This document shows, one piece after another, positions 9,793 through 19,582 of a stretch of 64,000 bases of DNA. The position numbers and the translations under genes were made by a program. The notes beneath the pieces were generated by a model, which saw only the letters and a program-made list of their open reading frames with translations, searched no databases and was not told the DNA's origin. The DNA comes from an uncultured Bacteroidota bacterium. GTDB taxonomy: Bacteria > Bacteroidota > Bacteroidia > UKL13-3. The stretch is taken from the NCBI GenBank assembly GCA_903897855.1, contig CAIUDH010000052.1, forward strand, positions 47,935 through 111,934, in the 5' to 3' direction. Every line of letters begins with the position of its first letter. The stretch's first letter is position 1.

Positions 9793-10557
9793 ATGAGAAA
9801 GAAAATCGTAGCTGGCAACTGGAAAATGAATAAAACCTTCGATGAAGGCGTGCAATTGGTGAAGGAAATTATTGAGCTTTATACCCTGGAAGTAAAAAAC
9901 CAAGTATATGTAGTGTTAGCCCCACCCTTCATTCATCTGTACAAACTACAACCCTTAATTTTTGGGATGCCGATGCTAGAGATGGCCGGTCAAAACTGTA
10001 GCAATATGCCCAACGGCGCTTATACCGGTGAGATATCCGCTTCCATGCTAAAATCAGTAGGATGTGATTATGTGATTATAGGGCATAGCGAACGCCGCTT
10101 GTATTTCAATGAAACCAACGATTGGCTGGCAAAAAAAATCGATATCGCCTTGGCCAATTTAATGCAGCCTATTTACTGCGTGGGAGAAACCTTGGAGGAA
10201 CGTAACAATGGAAAACTCTATCAAATTATCGAGGCGCAACTGAGCGAGGCCCTCTTTCATTTACCTGAAGAACAACTACGACATGTCGTGATCGCGTACG
10301 AACCCGTTTGGGCTATTGGCACTGGCCTTACGGCCACCTCGGCACAAGCTCAAGAAATGCATGCCTTTATTCGCAAAATTATTGCCGACAAATACGGTAA
10401 TGACCTTGCCGAAAATATCAGTATCCTATATGGGGGAAGCGTAAAGCCTGATAATGCCCGAGAACTATTCGAACAGCCTGATATTGATGGCGGCTTAATT
10501 GGCGGAGCCGCACTGCAAGCAAGAGGCTTCGTCGATATTGTGAAAGCCATGAAGTAG
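9793..10557 (+). CDS. tpiA: Triosephosphate isomerase
   Basis: A 254-residue TIM barrel that interconverts dihydroxyacetone phosphate and glyceraldehyde-3-phosphate in glycolysis and gluconeogenesis. Key residues are present: the substrate-binding Asn/Lys in AGNWKMN (residues 7-13), the catalytic His in IIGHSERR, the catalytic Glu in AYEPVWAIGTG, and the phosphate-binding GGSVKPDN and GGLIGGAAL loops near the end. Length is normal for bacteria. It lies between the GlmU-like gene and rsmG, on the same strand, in what looks like a loose housekeeping cluster. Confidence 0.98.
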   Translation: MRKKIVAGNWKMNKTFDEGVQLVKEIIELYTLEVKNQVYVVLAPPFIHLYKLQPLIFGMPMLEMAGQNCSNMPNGAYTGEISASMLKSVGCDYVIIGHSERRLYFNETNDWLAKKIDIALANLMQPIYCVGETLEERNNGKLYQIIEAQLSEALFHLPEEQLRHVVIAYEPVWAIGTGLTATSAQAQEMHAFIRKIIADKYGNDLAENISILYGGSVKPDNARELFEQPDIDGGLIGGAALQARGFVDIVKAMK

Positions 10558-10618
10558 GACACTGAAAATATTAATTGGGTAAGCTAAAAGCCACGCCTGT
10601 AAAAACCATTACCTCCCT

Positions 10619-11251
10619 TTGCACCTGATCGAAAAATACTTCCCCGGCATTACGCCAAAGCAACACGAACAGTTTGCAGCGCTTCAAAATTTATACGAAC
10701 ATTGGAATGCTCAAATTAACGTCATCTCACGAAAAGATATTGAGGCCTTGTATGAAAAGCATATTCTACATTCCTTGGCAATTGCAAAATTTATCACCTT
10801 CAGCCCACATACCGATATCCTTGACATTGGCTGTGGCGGAGGATTCCCAACCATACCCCTGGCGATTCTTTTTCCTGAGGTACAGTTTTTAGCCGTTGAT
10901 AGTATAGGCAAGAAAATAAAAGTAGTCAATGAAATTGTTACGGCCTTACAACTCACCAATGTAACCGCCTTAAATGCGCGCGCCGAAACCATCGATTCGA
11001 AATTTGATTTTATCATCAGTCGTGCGGTAGCCTCTGCCCTCGACTTAATTTTTTGGAGTAAGGGCAAGATAAAAGCCGAGAACAAGAACTTGCTTACCAA
11101 TGGATTCCTGCTTTTAAAAGGGGGGGATTTAAAAGCCGAACTCAATGAAGCCCATCAGAAATACCAGTTTAAACATGAGGAGATAAATCTGAAAAAATAT
11201 TTCAACACCGATTTTTTTGAGACCAAAAAACTAATCTATATTCACCAATGA
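10619..11251 (+). CDS. rsmG: 16S rRNA (guanine-527-N7)-methyltransferase RsmG
   Basis: A 210-residue SAM-dependent methyltransferase (GidB family) that makes m7G527 in 16S rRNA. The SAM-binding motif DIGCGGGFPTIPLAI lies near residues 66-80. The conserved NVISRKDIE..YEKHILHSLAIAKF segment precedes it and ISRAVAS lies downstream. Start choice: TTG at 10619 gives M-H-L-I-E-K-Y-F-P, which lines up with the usual M-E-L-I-x-K-Y-F-P start of Bacteroidetes RsmG; no ATG is available nearby. The last four bases overlap the murQ start codon, so the two are translationally coupled. Confidence 0.93.
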   Translation: MHLIEKYFPGITPKQHEQFAALQNLYEHWNAQINVISRKDIEALYEKHILHSLAIAKFITFSPHTDILDIGCGGGFPTIPLAILFPEVQFLAVDSIGKKIKVVNEIVTALQLTNVTALNARAETIDSKFDFIISRAVASALDLIFWSKGKIKAENKNLLTNGFLLLKGGDLKAELNEAHQKYQFKHEEINLKKYFNTDFFETKKLIYIHQ

Positions 11252-12075
11252 AAAAGACTAGTGTCACTTCCACTGAACAAACTTCTTACTATCATAATTT
11301 AGAAAAGATGTCGCTTAAAGAATTGCTGAAGTCGGTGAATCAGGAAGACAAGACCGTTCCAATAGCAGTAAAAAAATGTATTCCATCGATTGAGAAATTG
11401 GTTAAAAGCATTTTAGAACATATACAACAAGGAGGCCGGTTGTTTTACATAGGAGCAGGCACCAGCGGCCGTTTGGGCATTGTTGATGCCAGTGAGTGCC
11501 CTCCCACTTTTGGAGTGACCCAAGGCACCGTAATTGGTTTAATGGCTGGAGGAGATAGAGCCATACGCCAAGCGGTTGAATTTGCAGAAGACAGCTTAAC
11601 CCAAGGGTTTAAGGATTTACAAGCTCACAAGATCAGCTCCAAAGATATTGTGATTGGTATTGCCGCCAGTGGTGCCACCCCTTATGTGGCAGCAGCCTTG
11701 AAGCAATGCCGTGAGAAAAAAATAACAACAGCCTGCATCGTATGCAATAAAAAAAGTGCGGTTGCGGCACAATCAGATTACAAAGTTGAATGTGTCGTAG
11801 GGGCCGAATTCGTTACTGGCAGTACACGCATGAAGGCGGGTACTGCTCAAAAACTAATCCTGAATATGATTAGCACAAGCGTGATGATAAAATTGGGCCA
11901 TGTGCAAGGCAACAAGATGGTGGATATGCAATTGAGTAACCATAAACTCATTGCACGTGGCACGAAAATGATTATGCAGGAATTAAATATCCGTCAGGAG
12001 GAAGCGGCACAACTACTGAAAAAGTTTGGCAAGGTTCGTGTCGCCATCGAGGGCTATCGCAAAGACAATAAATAA
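11248..12075 (+). CDS. murQ: N-acetylmuramic acid 6-phosphate etherase
   Basis: A 275-residue SIS-domain lyase that cleaves the lactyl ether of MurNAc-6-phosphate, giving GlcNAc-6-phosphate and D-lactate during peptidoglycan recycling or MurNAc use. Seen in sequence: sugar-phosphate-binding YIGAGTSGRLGIVDASECPPTFG (about residues 66-90), GIAASGATPYV, and TGSTRMKAGTAQK. The length is slightly short of the ~300-residue E. coli enzyme because the C-terminal UBA-like tail is reduced. The start codon overlaps the rsmG stop by four bases. No MurP-type PTS gene is nearby, so the substrate may come from a kinase route. Confidence 0.96.
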   Translation: MKKTSVTSTEQTSYYHNLEKMSLKELLKSVNQEDKTVPIAVKKCIPSIEKLVKSILEHIQQGGRLFYIGAGTSGRLGIVDASECPPTFGVTQGTVIGLMAGGDRAIRQAVEFAEDSLTQGFKDLQAHKISSKDIVIGIAASGATPYVAAALKQCREKKITTACIVCNKKSAVAAQSDYKVECVVGAEFVTGSTRMKAGTAQKLILNMISTSVMIKLGHVQGNKMVDMQLSNHKLIARGTKMIMQELNIRQEEAAQLLKKFGKVRVAIEGYRKDNK

Positions 12076-12082
12076 AATAAAA

Positions 12083-12112
12083 TTGCGTTATTCAATCAAT
12101 AAACTAATTTTG
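12083..12112 (+). promoter_or_regulatory. Promoter of the 12145 membrane-protein gene
   Basis: TTG at 12083-12085, 19 bases, then TAATTTTG at 12105-12112. This is an exact fit to the phylum's promoter pattern, 33 bases before the start codon. Confidence 0.75.
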
Positions 12113-12144
12113 GCTTTTAATCATTCAATAATCTATTTATAATT

Positions 12145-12696
12145 ATGACTCCTTTGTTTTTAATGGACCTTACCGACTACTGGCTCGAGCTTAGTCGCTA
12201 TGTAATTCCTTCTCTAATCTCCTTAGGGGCGGCTTATTTCATCACCCACCAGTTTTTAGGCCATGAATTAAAGAAAAGAAATATCGAATTGAAACAACAC
12301 GGGGAAAGCATTATACTTCCTGCACGTATGCAAGCTTATGAAAGGCTTACCTTATTTCTGGAACGCATACAGCCCGACAGTATTTTAATGAGAAGTGGTG
12401 TTGCCAATCAGGGGGCACTGGAATTGAAACAAAGTTTAATTGTTGAAATAAACACAGAGTATGCTCATAATGTAGCCATGCAAATGTACCTCTCCACTCA
12501 AGCTTGGATTGTAATTAAAGATGCAAAAGAACAGACCATCAATTTAATCAATCAATCATATATCCCACTTCATCCCGATTCCAGTGGGATTGATTTAAGC
12601 AAAGCCATCCTCGAAAATGTGATTCAGCGCAACGAACTACCGAATCAAAAAGCACTCGCGTTTTTAAAGAAAGAATTTCAGTTGATGTTTTTATAG
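12145..12696 (+). CDS. Conserved Bacteroidetes membrane-anchored protein of unknown function
   Basis: A 183-residue protein. One hydrophobic segment lies near residues 15-35 (YVIPSLISLGAAYFITHQF). A basic, probably coiled alpha-helical cytoplasmic part follows (KKRNIELKQHGESIILPARMQAYERLTLFLERIQP). I recognise the general type from Bacteroidetes genomes, usually annotated as a hypothetical or DUF protein, but cannot name a function. Its own promoter lies just upstream. The next genes are convergent on the other strand, so it is monocistronic. Confidence 0.85.
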   Translation: MTPLFLMDLTDYWLELSRYVIPSLISLGAAYFITHQFLGHELKKRNIELKQHGESIILPARMQAYERLTLFLERIQPDSILMRSGVANQGALELKQSLIVEINTEYAHNVAMQMYLSTQAWIVIKDAKEQTINLINQSYIPLHPDSSGIDLSKAILENVIQRNELPNQKALAFLKKEFQLMFL

Positions 12697-12746
12697 GCCT
12701 GCCCTGCGAAGAGCACTATAAATTTAGCTCTTGCTAACATTGACCC

Positions 12747-13199
12747 CTACTTCAGAATCTGTTTCGTGTGTTCCTTTGCTTCTACTTTTTCGATGATATC
12801 TTCGATAAGCCCTTTTTCACTGATGATGAAAGTGGTACGCTTCAATCCCATATACGTTTTTCCGAAAGTTTTTTTCTCGCCCCACACGTCATAGGCTTTT
12901 ACCAAGTCGTGCTCGGTGTCGGCCAGCAAATCGAAGGGAAGCTTAAATTTTGATTTAAAACCAGCTTGTTTTTTCTCACTATCGGGGCTCACTCCGACCA
13001 CTTCATAACCTGCTTTCTGAAGCTGCTTGTAATTATCGCTCAGGTTACAACTTTCAATGGTACACGTAGGCGTGTTGGCCTGAGGATAAAAATAAAGAAC
13101 TAACTTTTTCCCCTTAAAATCTTTTAAACTTACCTCATTGCCATCCTGATTTTTAACTTTAAAATCAGGGGCTTTATTTCCTATTTTTAATATGGTCAT
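12747..13199 (-). CDS. bcp: Thioredoxin-dependent thiol peroxidase (Bcp/PrxQ)
   Basis: A 150-residue peroxiredoxin that reduces hydroperoxides with thioredoxin. The peroxidatic cysteine is C46 in NTPTCTIESC and the resolving cysteine is C51, five residues on, as in alpha-2 type PrxQ. Other family landmarks are KAPDF near the start, VVGVSPD and the RTTFII strand. The ATG at 13199 (MTILKIGNKAPDF) was chosen; the frame runs further upstream but then overlaps the ureohydrolase gene. It lies 25 bases after that gene's stop, so the two probably share a transcript. Confidence 0.95.
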   Translation of the reverse strand: MTILKIGNKAPDFKVKNQDGNEVSLKDFKGKKLVLYFYPQANTPTCTIESCNLSDNYKQLQKAGYEVVGVSPDSEKKQAGFKSKFKLPFDLLADTEHDLVKAYDVWGEKKTFGKTYMGLKRTTFIISEKGLIEDIIEKVEAKEHTKQILK

Positions 13200-13224
13200 C
13201 GCTTTGAATGCAAATAAATTAACG

Positions 13225-14112
13225 TTACTTTTTGAGGGTGATATAACCAATCATCTTATAAATTAACTTAGCTAGGGTATACTCACTTAGAATACTTCCT
13301 TTCATAGGAGCGCATTCCACCACATCAAAACCCACGACATTCTTTGTTGCGATGATTCGCTTGAGTAAATTCACTCCTTCCATATAGGCTAGTCCGTTAG
13401 GTTCGGCAGTACCCACTGCAGGTATCACACTGGGGTCGAAACCATCGGCATCAATAGTTATATATACATCCTTCGTACATGCTTTTAATACTTCCTCTAT
13501 CCACTTGTCATTTTCACGGATGTAATGCGCATAAAAAGTATGAATATTTTTCGATTTTTTAATCAACTCACTCTCTTCAATACACTGGGCACGAATCCCT
13601 ACTTGCACTAAATTCACTTTCTCGTCGCGCACCCGAGCCATGGCACTGGCATGCGAAAATTTGTTGTCGTTGTAACTTTCACGTAAATCACTATGAGCGT
13701 CGATCTGCAACACAGTAAGGTTTTTATAGCGTTTTGCAAAGGGCTTTACAAAACCTGCTGTTACCGTGTGCTCGGCACCGATACTCACTACAAACTTTCC
13801 ATCAGCTACCAATTTCTCGGTTTGTTCGGCAATATAATCGACGGCCTTTTTATCTACTTTATGCTTAAAATTTAGTGGGGGCAATGTACATATCCCACCT
13901 TTTAAATAGTTTTCCTGATCCAATTCCTCATCATATAACTCAACAAACTGAGACGCTGATACAATTGCTTTGGGCCCTTTATCACTTCCCGCAAGATAAC
14001 TAGAGGTATGTTCGTATGGAGCTTGCTGAATTACAAATTTAGAATCTTTATAATTATAGTGTTTCTCGTCGGGGATACTCAAAAAATTGTCTTTGGTCTT
14101 TAGATATTTCAT
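13225..14112 (-). CDS. speB: Arginase/agmatinase family ureohydrolase (SpeB-like)
   Basis: A 295-residue manganese-dependent ureohydrolase. Metal ligands are visible in order: GAEHT (His), DAHSD (Asp-His-Asp) and the DADGFDPS motif (two Asp). Bacteroidetes proteins of this type are usually annotated agmatinase, making putrescine from agmatine; substrate choice (agmatine, arginine or guanidinobutyrate) cannot be decided by eye. The start at 14112 (MKYLKTKDNF) was preferred over an upstream in-frame codon seven residues earlier. No arginine decarboxylase gene is nearby. It is the first gene of a likely two-gene unit with bcp. Confidence 0.92.
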   Translation of the reverse strand: MKYLKTKDNFLSIPDEKHYNYKDSKFVIQQAPYEHTSSYLAGSDKGPKAIVSASQFVELYDEELDQENYLKGGICTLPPLNFKHKVDKKAVDYIAEQTEKLVADGKFVVSIGAEHTVTAGFVKPFAKRYKNLTVLQIDAHSDLRESYNDNKFSHASAMARVRDEKVNLVQVGIRAQCIEESELIKKSKNIHTFYAHYIRENDKWIEEVLKACTKDVYITIDADGFDPSVIPAVGTAEPNGLAYMEGVNLLKRIIATKNVVGFDVVECAPMKGSILSEYTLAKLIYKMIGYITLKK

Positions 14113-14187
14113 AGCTGCAAAATTAAGTAACAATCAATGATAGAATATTAAATTATTATTATTTTTTACATTCCCGGCTAGAAGCTA

Positions 14188-14195
14188 TACCTTTG
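14188..14195 (+). promoter_or_regulatory. -7 element immediately before a start codon
   Basis: TACCTTTG ends four bases before the lipoprotein ATG at 14200. With the usual 5-7 base distance to the transcription start, the mRNA would be leaderless or nearly so. No TTG is seen at the -33 distance. Confidence 0.5.
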
Positions 14196-14199
14196 ATTT

Positions 14200-14913
14200 A
14201 TGAAAAAAATTTTCCGTTTTACCCTTTTGCTACTCTCAGTCATAATTTCTTCCTGTGGAACCTATGCTTATAAATCGGTAAGCGCAAAAACTCCCCTTTT
14301 TGCCAAGAAGAATGATTTTGTTGGGCAGTTAAGTCTGGGTGGTGCCGGCGGCGAAATTCATGCTGCTTATGCACCCCTCAATTACGTCGGGGCCATGTTC
14401 TCCTATGCAGGATCTAACCGTAATACCGACTCTTCACTCTCTAGCTATGGTCGTAAATTTAAAGATTTCGAAGTGGCGATCGTGCCATTTTATCCTTACG
14501 AGGACATGCGCTTCGAGATGCCGATTGGAATAGGTTTTACCAAAAGCACCGGACTCCAGGGAGCGATTAACTCTATCTCGCCTTATACGCGTTCATTTAT
14601 ACAACCAACCATTGGTTATCATTGGGAGAAGATTGAATTGGCTGCTTTTATGCGGATAACCAATATCGATTATGTGTATTCGAAATGGGGCGTTGATCGG
14701 CGGTATGAGCCCGGCATAATGGTTAGAGGCGGTTCAGAAATGGTAAAAGTGATGTTTCAAATGAGATATGACTATGGCACCAATTATAGCTATACACCGG
14801 CTGCGAATCTAGGGCTATACGATCGAGTGGAGTATCTGCCTTTTCACCTCTCCTTTGGCGTTAACTTCACACTCAATTTCGACCCGAAAAAACAAGCGGA
14901 AAATCACCAATAG
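14200..14913 (+). CDS. Predicted outer-membrane lipoprotein
   Basis: A 237-residue protein. A type II signal peptide ends in a lipobox (LSVIISSC, lipidated Cys19). The rest alternates hydrophobic and polar residues with many aromatics and glycines (QLSLGGAGGEIHAAYAPLNYVGAMFSYAG, LSFGVNFTLNF at the end), as in small beta-barrels or barrel-like surface lipoproteins. No known family is recognised. A -7 element lies directly before the start codon, suggesting a leaderless transcript. Confidence 0.85.
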   Translation: MKKIFRFTLLLLSVIISSCGTYAYKSVSAKTPLFAKKNDFVGQLSLGGAGGEIHAAYAPLNYVGAMFSYAGSNRNTDSSLSSYGRKFKDFEVAIVPFYPYEDMRFEMPIGIGFTKSTGLQGAINSISPYTRSFIQPTIGYHWEKIELAAFMRITNIDYVYSKWGVDRRYEPGIMVRGGSEMVKVMFQMRYDYGTNYSYTPAANLGLYDRVEYLPFHLSFGVNFTLNFDPKKQAENHQ

Positions 14914-15100
14914 TTTGATTTGGGATTGGATGGCCCTCCTCGATTGCCTAAAATCTGTTTTATAACCTAAGTCAGACTGAAGCCTATGAACTCCAAATAT
15001 TTATGAATGAAATTCACCTTCCGTTTTTTTGATGTGATGAAGATGGAATAAATACTTTTTTCCCGCCCTGTAAAACACATCAAACTTAAATTCTGTGGGG

Positions 15101-15970
15101 CTATTCGTGTGGCTCAATATGAATCAGTACATGGCCTAGTTGAGGTATCACTTCACGTAAGGTGTCTTTTAATTTATGCGCAATATCATGACCTTCTTTC
15201 ACTGTTATTTTTGCATCTACCGACGCATGTAAATCGACCTGGTATTTCATTCCGGCTTTGCGTACAAAACATTTTTCGGTGTCAATAACGCCTTCCACTT
15301 TAATCGCTGCAACTCTTATTTCATCAATTAACTCGTCATACACATGCTCATCCATAATCTCTCCGAGAGCCGGCCTGAAAATAAGATAACTATTATAGAG
15401 AATAAAGGCTGCTGCAAAGAGTGCGGCCCAATCGTCGGCAGTTTCATAACCTGTACCCCCAATTAATGCAATAGAAATTCCAACGAAGGCGGCAACCGAA
15501 GTGATGGCATCGCTTCGATGATGCCAAGCATCTGCTTTCAAAGAAGAGCTGTTGGTTTCTTTACTTTTCTGCACTACCAAACGATAGGAAATTTCCTTCC
15601 AAACGATGATAACGCCCAACACGATGAGCGTCCATGATTTAGGCAAGGTATGGGGAGTACCAATATTCTTAATACTCTCATAGGCAATGATGGTGGCTGA
15701 AGTAATTAAAAAACCGACCACCAAAAAGGTAATCAGTGGTTCGGCCCTACCATGACCATAAGGATGATTCTTGTCGGCAGGTCTGCTCGAATATTTGAGT
15801 CCGAATAAAACTAAAAAAGAAGAAAAGATATCGGTGGTCGATTCGATAGCGTCGGCAATGAGCGCATAGGAGTTTCCGAAATAACCTGCAATGCCTTTGA
15901 CCAATGCCAAGCTTGCATTTCCAATGATACTGAAATAAGTGGTCTTGATAGCGGTCTCTGTGTTTGGCAT
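15101..15970 (-). CDS. Cation diffusion facilitator (CDF) metal transporter
   Basis: A 289-residue six-helix transporter that exports divalent metals (Zn, Fe, Co or similar) using the proton gradient. Transport-site residues are visible in helix 2 (ADAIESTTD) and helix 5 (DAWHHRSD). The loop PADKNHPYGHGRAE after helix 2 is typical of the FieF-like group. The cytoplasmic C-terminal domain (last ~80 residues) has the metal-binding fold of this family (VHLHASVDAKITVKEGHDIAH-like, HVLIHIEPHE). The first Asp of the FieF site is replaced by Glu. It stands alone; metal identity is not determinable here. Confidence 0.94.
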   Translation of the reverse strand: MPNTETAIKTTYFSIIGNASLALVKGIAGYFGNSYALIADAIESTTDIFSSFLVLFGLKYSSRPADKNHPYGHGRAEPLITFLVVGFLITSATIIAYESIKNIGTPHTLPKSWTLIVLGVIIVWKEISYRLVVQKSKETNSSSLKADAWHHRSDAITSVAAFVGISIALIGGTGYETADDWAALFAAAFILYNSYLIFRPALGEIMDEHVYDELIDEIRVAAIKVEGVIDTEKCFVRKAGMKYQVDLHASVDAKITVKEGHDIAHKLKDTLREVIPQLGHVLIHIEPHE

Positions 15971-16125
15971 TCCCCTGGGTGTATTAAACTGCTTGAAAAA
16001 TTAAATTTGAGCGTATGATGTAGCGGTAAAAATACTTAAATTTATGAATCCCCATATTATCCCTTTAAGAAGGTCGTACTATATGACATCGTTTTGAATT
16101 AATATTTCAAAACTAACAAAATGAG

Positions 16126-16133
16126 TATCTTTG
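16126..16133 (+). promoter_or_regulatory. -7 promoter element of the DedA-like gene
   Basis: TATCTTTG matches TAnnTTTG, 28 bases before the ATG at 16162. There is no well-spaced -33 TTG. Confidence 0.5.
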
Positions 16134-16161
16134 CCATTGTAGTTACTCAGAAATTTAATCT

Positions 16162-16755
16162 ATGTGGTTGCAGTACTTTTACGTTTTCCTAGGAGCATTT
16201 CTATTTGATGTGGTTCCTTTCCCTTTTCCCCCGGCATTTACCATCATGATTTTTTTGCAAATCATGTTCGGTCTAAATATTTGGTGGGTGATCGTTATTG
16301 GAGTTGCTGCCTCCATTTTGGGTAGGTATGTGCTTACCTTGTATATCCCCCTTATTGCAGGTAAAATTTTTAAACCTTCTAAAAACGAAGATGTTCAATT
16401 TTTAGGTAAGATATTAAAAGAGAAAGGATGGAAAAGCCAGGCCGTAATACTTGCTTACTGTTTACTACCATTACCAACAACACCGCTATTTGTGGCTGGA
16501 GGTATGGCAAGGATTAAACCGCTGTATATCATTCCCTCCTTCTTCGTTGGCAAATTCACCAGCGATACCATTGCAGTACATCTGGGGAAATATGCCACCG
16601 AAAATGCAGAAAGCTTACTTCATGGTGCTGTTTCATGGCAATCGATTCTTAGCTTGTCGGTTGGATTACTTTTAATTAGTGCGTTGCTTTTTATTGATTG
16701 GCGATCGCTGGTACAGAAGAAAGAATTCCAACTCAATTTCAGAATCTGGAAGTAG
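16162..16755 (+). CDS. DedA/VTT-like integral membrane protein
   Basis: A 197-residue protein with about four to five hydrophobic segments. The N-terminal FLFDVVPFPFPPAF, the LGRYVLTLYIPLIAGKIF segment and the loop LLPLPTTPLFVAGGMARIK resemble the re-entrant, glycine/proline-rich elements of the VTT (SNARE-associated, DedA) superfamily. Members act in lipid scrambling or flipping and membrane homeostasis. The match is to the general pattern, not to a specific subfamily, so the function is inferred. Monocistronic by position. Confidence 0.8.
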   Translation: MWLQYFYVFLGAFLFDVVPFPFPPAFTIMIFLQIMFGLNIWWVIVIGVAASILGRYVLTLYIPLIAGKIFKPSKNEDVQFLGKILKEKGWKSQAVILAYCLLPLPTTPLFVAGGMARIKPLYIIPSFFVGKFTSDTIAVHLGKYATENAESLLHGAVSWQSILSLSVGLLLISALLFIDWRSLVQKKEFQLNFRIWK

Positions 16756-16928
16756 GCCCCCTCTTTTTTACCATTCGATTTGATTCCTAGAACCAGAAGA
16801 TTTCCTTTTGAACTTTTACGCCTTGAAATTACGTTCTTTTGCTTCACCAAAAATATTCAATATCAGTCCTTGCGTATTCGAGATAATGACCTTCTTTAAC
16901 CCCCTGAATTAGTGTGGAAAAAAGATCA

Positions 16929-16966
16929 AAAAAGCCGCATTTTAGAGCTACGAATTCGGGCTTTTT
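16929..16966. terminator. Terminator-like hairpin between the DedA-like gene and gyrB
   Basis: AAAAAGCC (16929-16936) can pair with GGCTTTTT (16959-16966) around a 22-base loop, ending in a T run. The loop is long, so this is only a candidate terminator of the upstream gene. Confidence 0.4.
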
Positions 16967-17013
16967 GTTGTACTTTCGTGTGCTTTAAAAATAACCCCAA
17001 TAGAGTCATTTAA

Positions 17014-19005
<1,992 letters not shown>

Positions 19006-19063
19006 TCAACGCGTAGAAGCCGGAAGTATCCTACTCTATAGCAATTTAGTGCTTTTTGTAGAG

Positions 19064-19093
19064 ATTGCAGTGAATCAAAAACTGCAATTTTTT
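19064..19093 (+). terminator. Intrinsic terminator after gyrB
   Basis: ATTGCAGT (19064-19071) pairs with ACTGCAAT (19081-19088) around a nine-base loop, followed by six Ts to 19093. Confidence 0.85.
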
Positions 19094-19121
19094 GACTCAC
19101 GCACTACCTCAACTTTTTTCT

Positions 19122-19129
19122 TACTTTTG
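19122..19129 (+). promoter_or_regulatory. -7 element for the metal-uptake pair
   Basis: TACTTTTG matches TAnnTTTG and lies after the gyrB terminator and before the Cys/His-rich gene. The -33 TTG (19092-19094) is too far away at 27 bases, so only the -7 is supported. Confidence 0.45.
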
Positions 19130-19130
19130 C

Positions 19131-19508
19131 ATTATTCTTAATCGAAAATCATATACCACGCTACTACTTCTGTGTCTTTATCTCTGGGCATTAATACCTA
19201 AAGATAGTACCCATGAGCATCATTTGGCTCGCGACCAATTTCACTCTCAAGCCGAACATTGCGATAATGTAGTGTATCAAATCGCGGTGAGTGATGCTCA
19301 TCAATGTGAGCACAAATACCATCTGCATGGCAAGCCCACCCATTGCTTTGCCTGTGATAGTCACTTCACTTCGCTTCATACTCATCAGCGCATCGTTAAT
19401 ACGGCCCTCACGTCAAAAACGATTTCTGTCCTCCCCGTCTATGTTTTGCCGCTTCAAAATTCTATCTCAAGCAGCATCTATAATAAAGGTCCTCCCCTCT
19501 TGGCCTAA
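19131..19508 (+). CDS. Small Cys/His-rich secreted or membrane protein preceding a TonB receptor
   Basis: About 125 residues. A hydrophobic segment (TTLLLLCLYLWALIP) is followed by a His/Cys-rich body: HEHH, HSQAEHCD, HQCEHKYHLHGKPTHCFACDSHF, HTHQR. It ends in KGPPLLA, a C-terminal GPP motif that resembles small periplasmic proteins (DUF2946-like) found beside metal TonB receptors. The frame is open from 19092, but a TTG there lies inside the gyrB terminator and upstream of the -7 element. No ATG, GTG or TTG remains between the -7 and the hydrophobic segment, so the start (perhaps ATT at 19131 or 19134) is uncertain. Inferred role: metal handling with the receptor gene 74 bases downstream. 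Confidence 0.65.
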   Translation: MILNRKSYTTLLLLCLYLWALIPKDSTHEHHLARDQFHSQAEHCDNVVYQIAVSDAHQCEHKYHLHGKPTHCFACDSHFTSLHTHQRIVNTALTSKTISVLPVYVLPLQNSISSSIYNKGPPLLA

Positions 19509-19582
19509 GTTACGAGAACCCCAATTATTCAATCATCCATCTTAAAGGAATGATTTCGTTTCCACATTTTTATTTTTTTGAT

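Noticed and set aside
19092..19130. N-terminal extension of the Cys/His-rich protein from TTG 19092
   Set aside because: The codon lies in the gyrB terminator and upstream of the -7 element.
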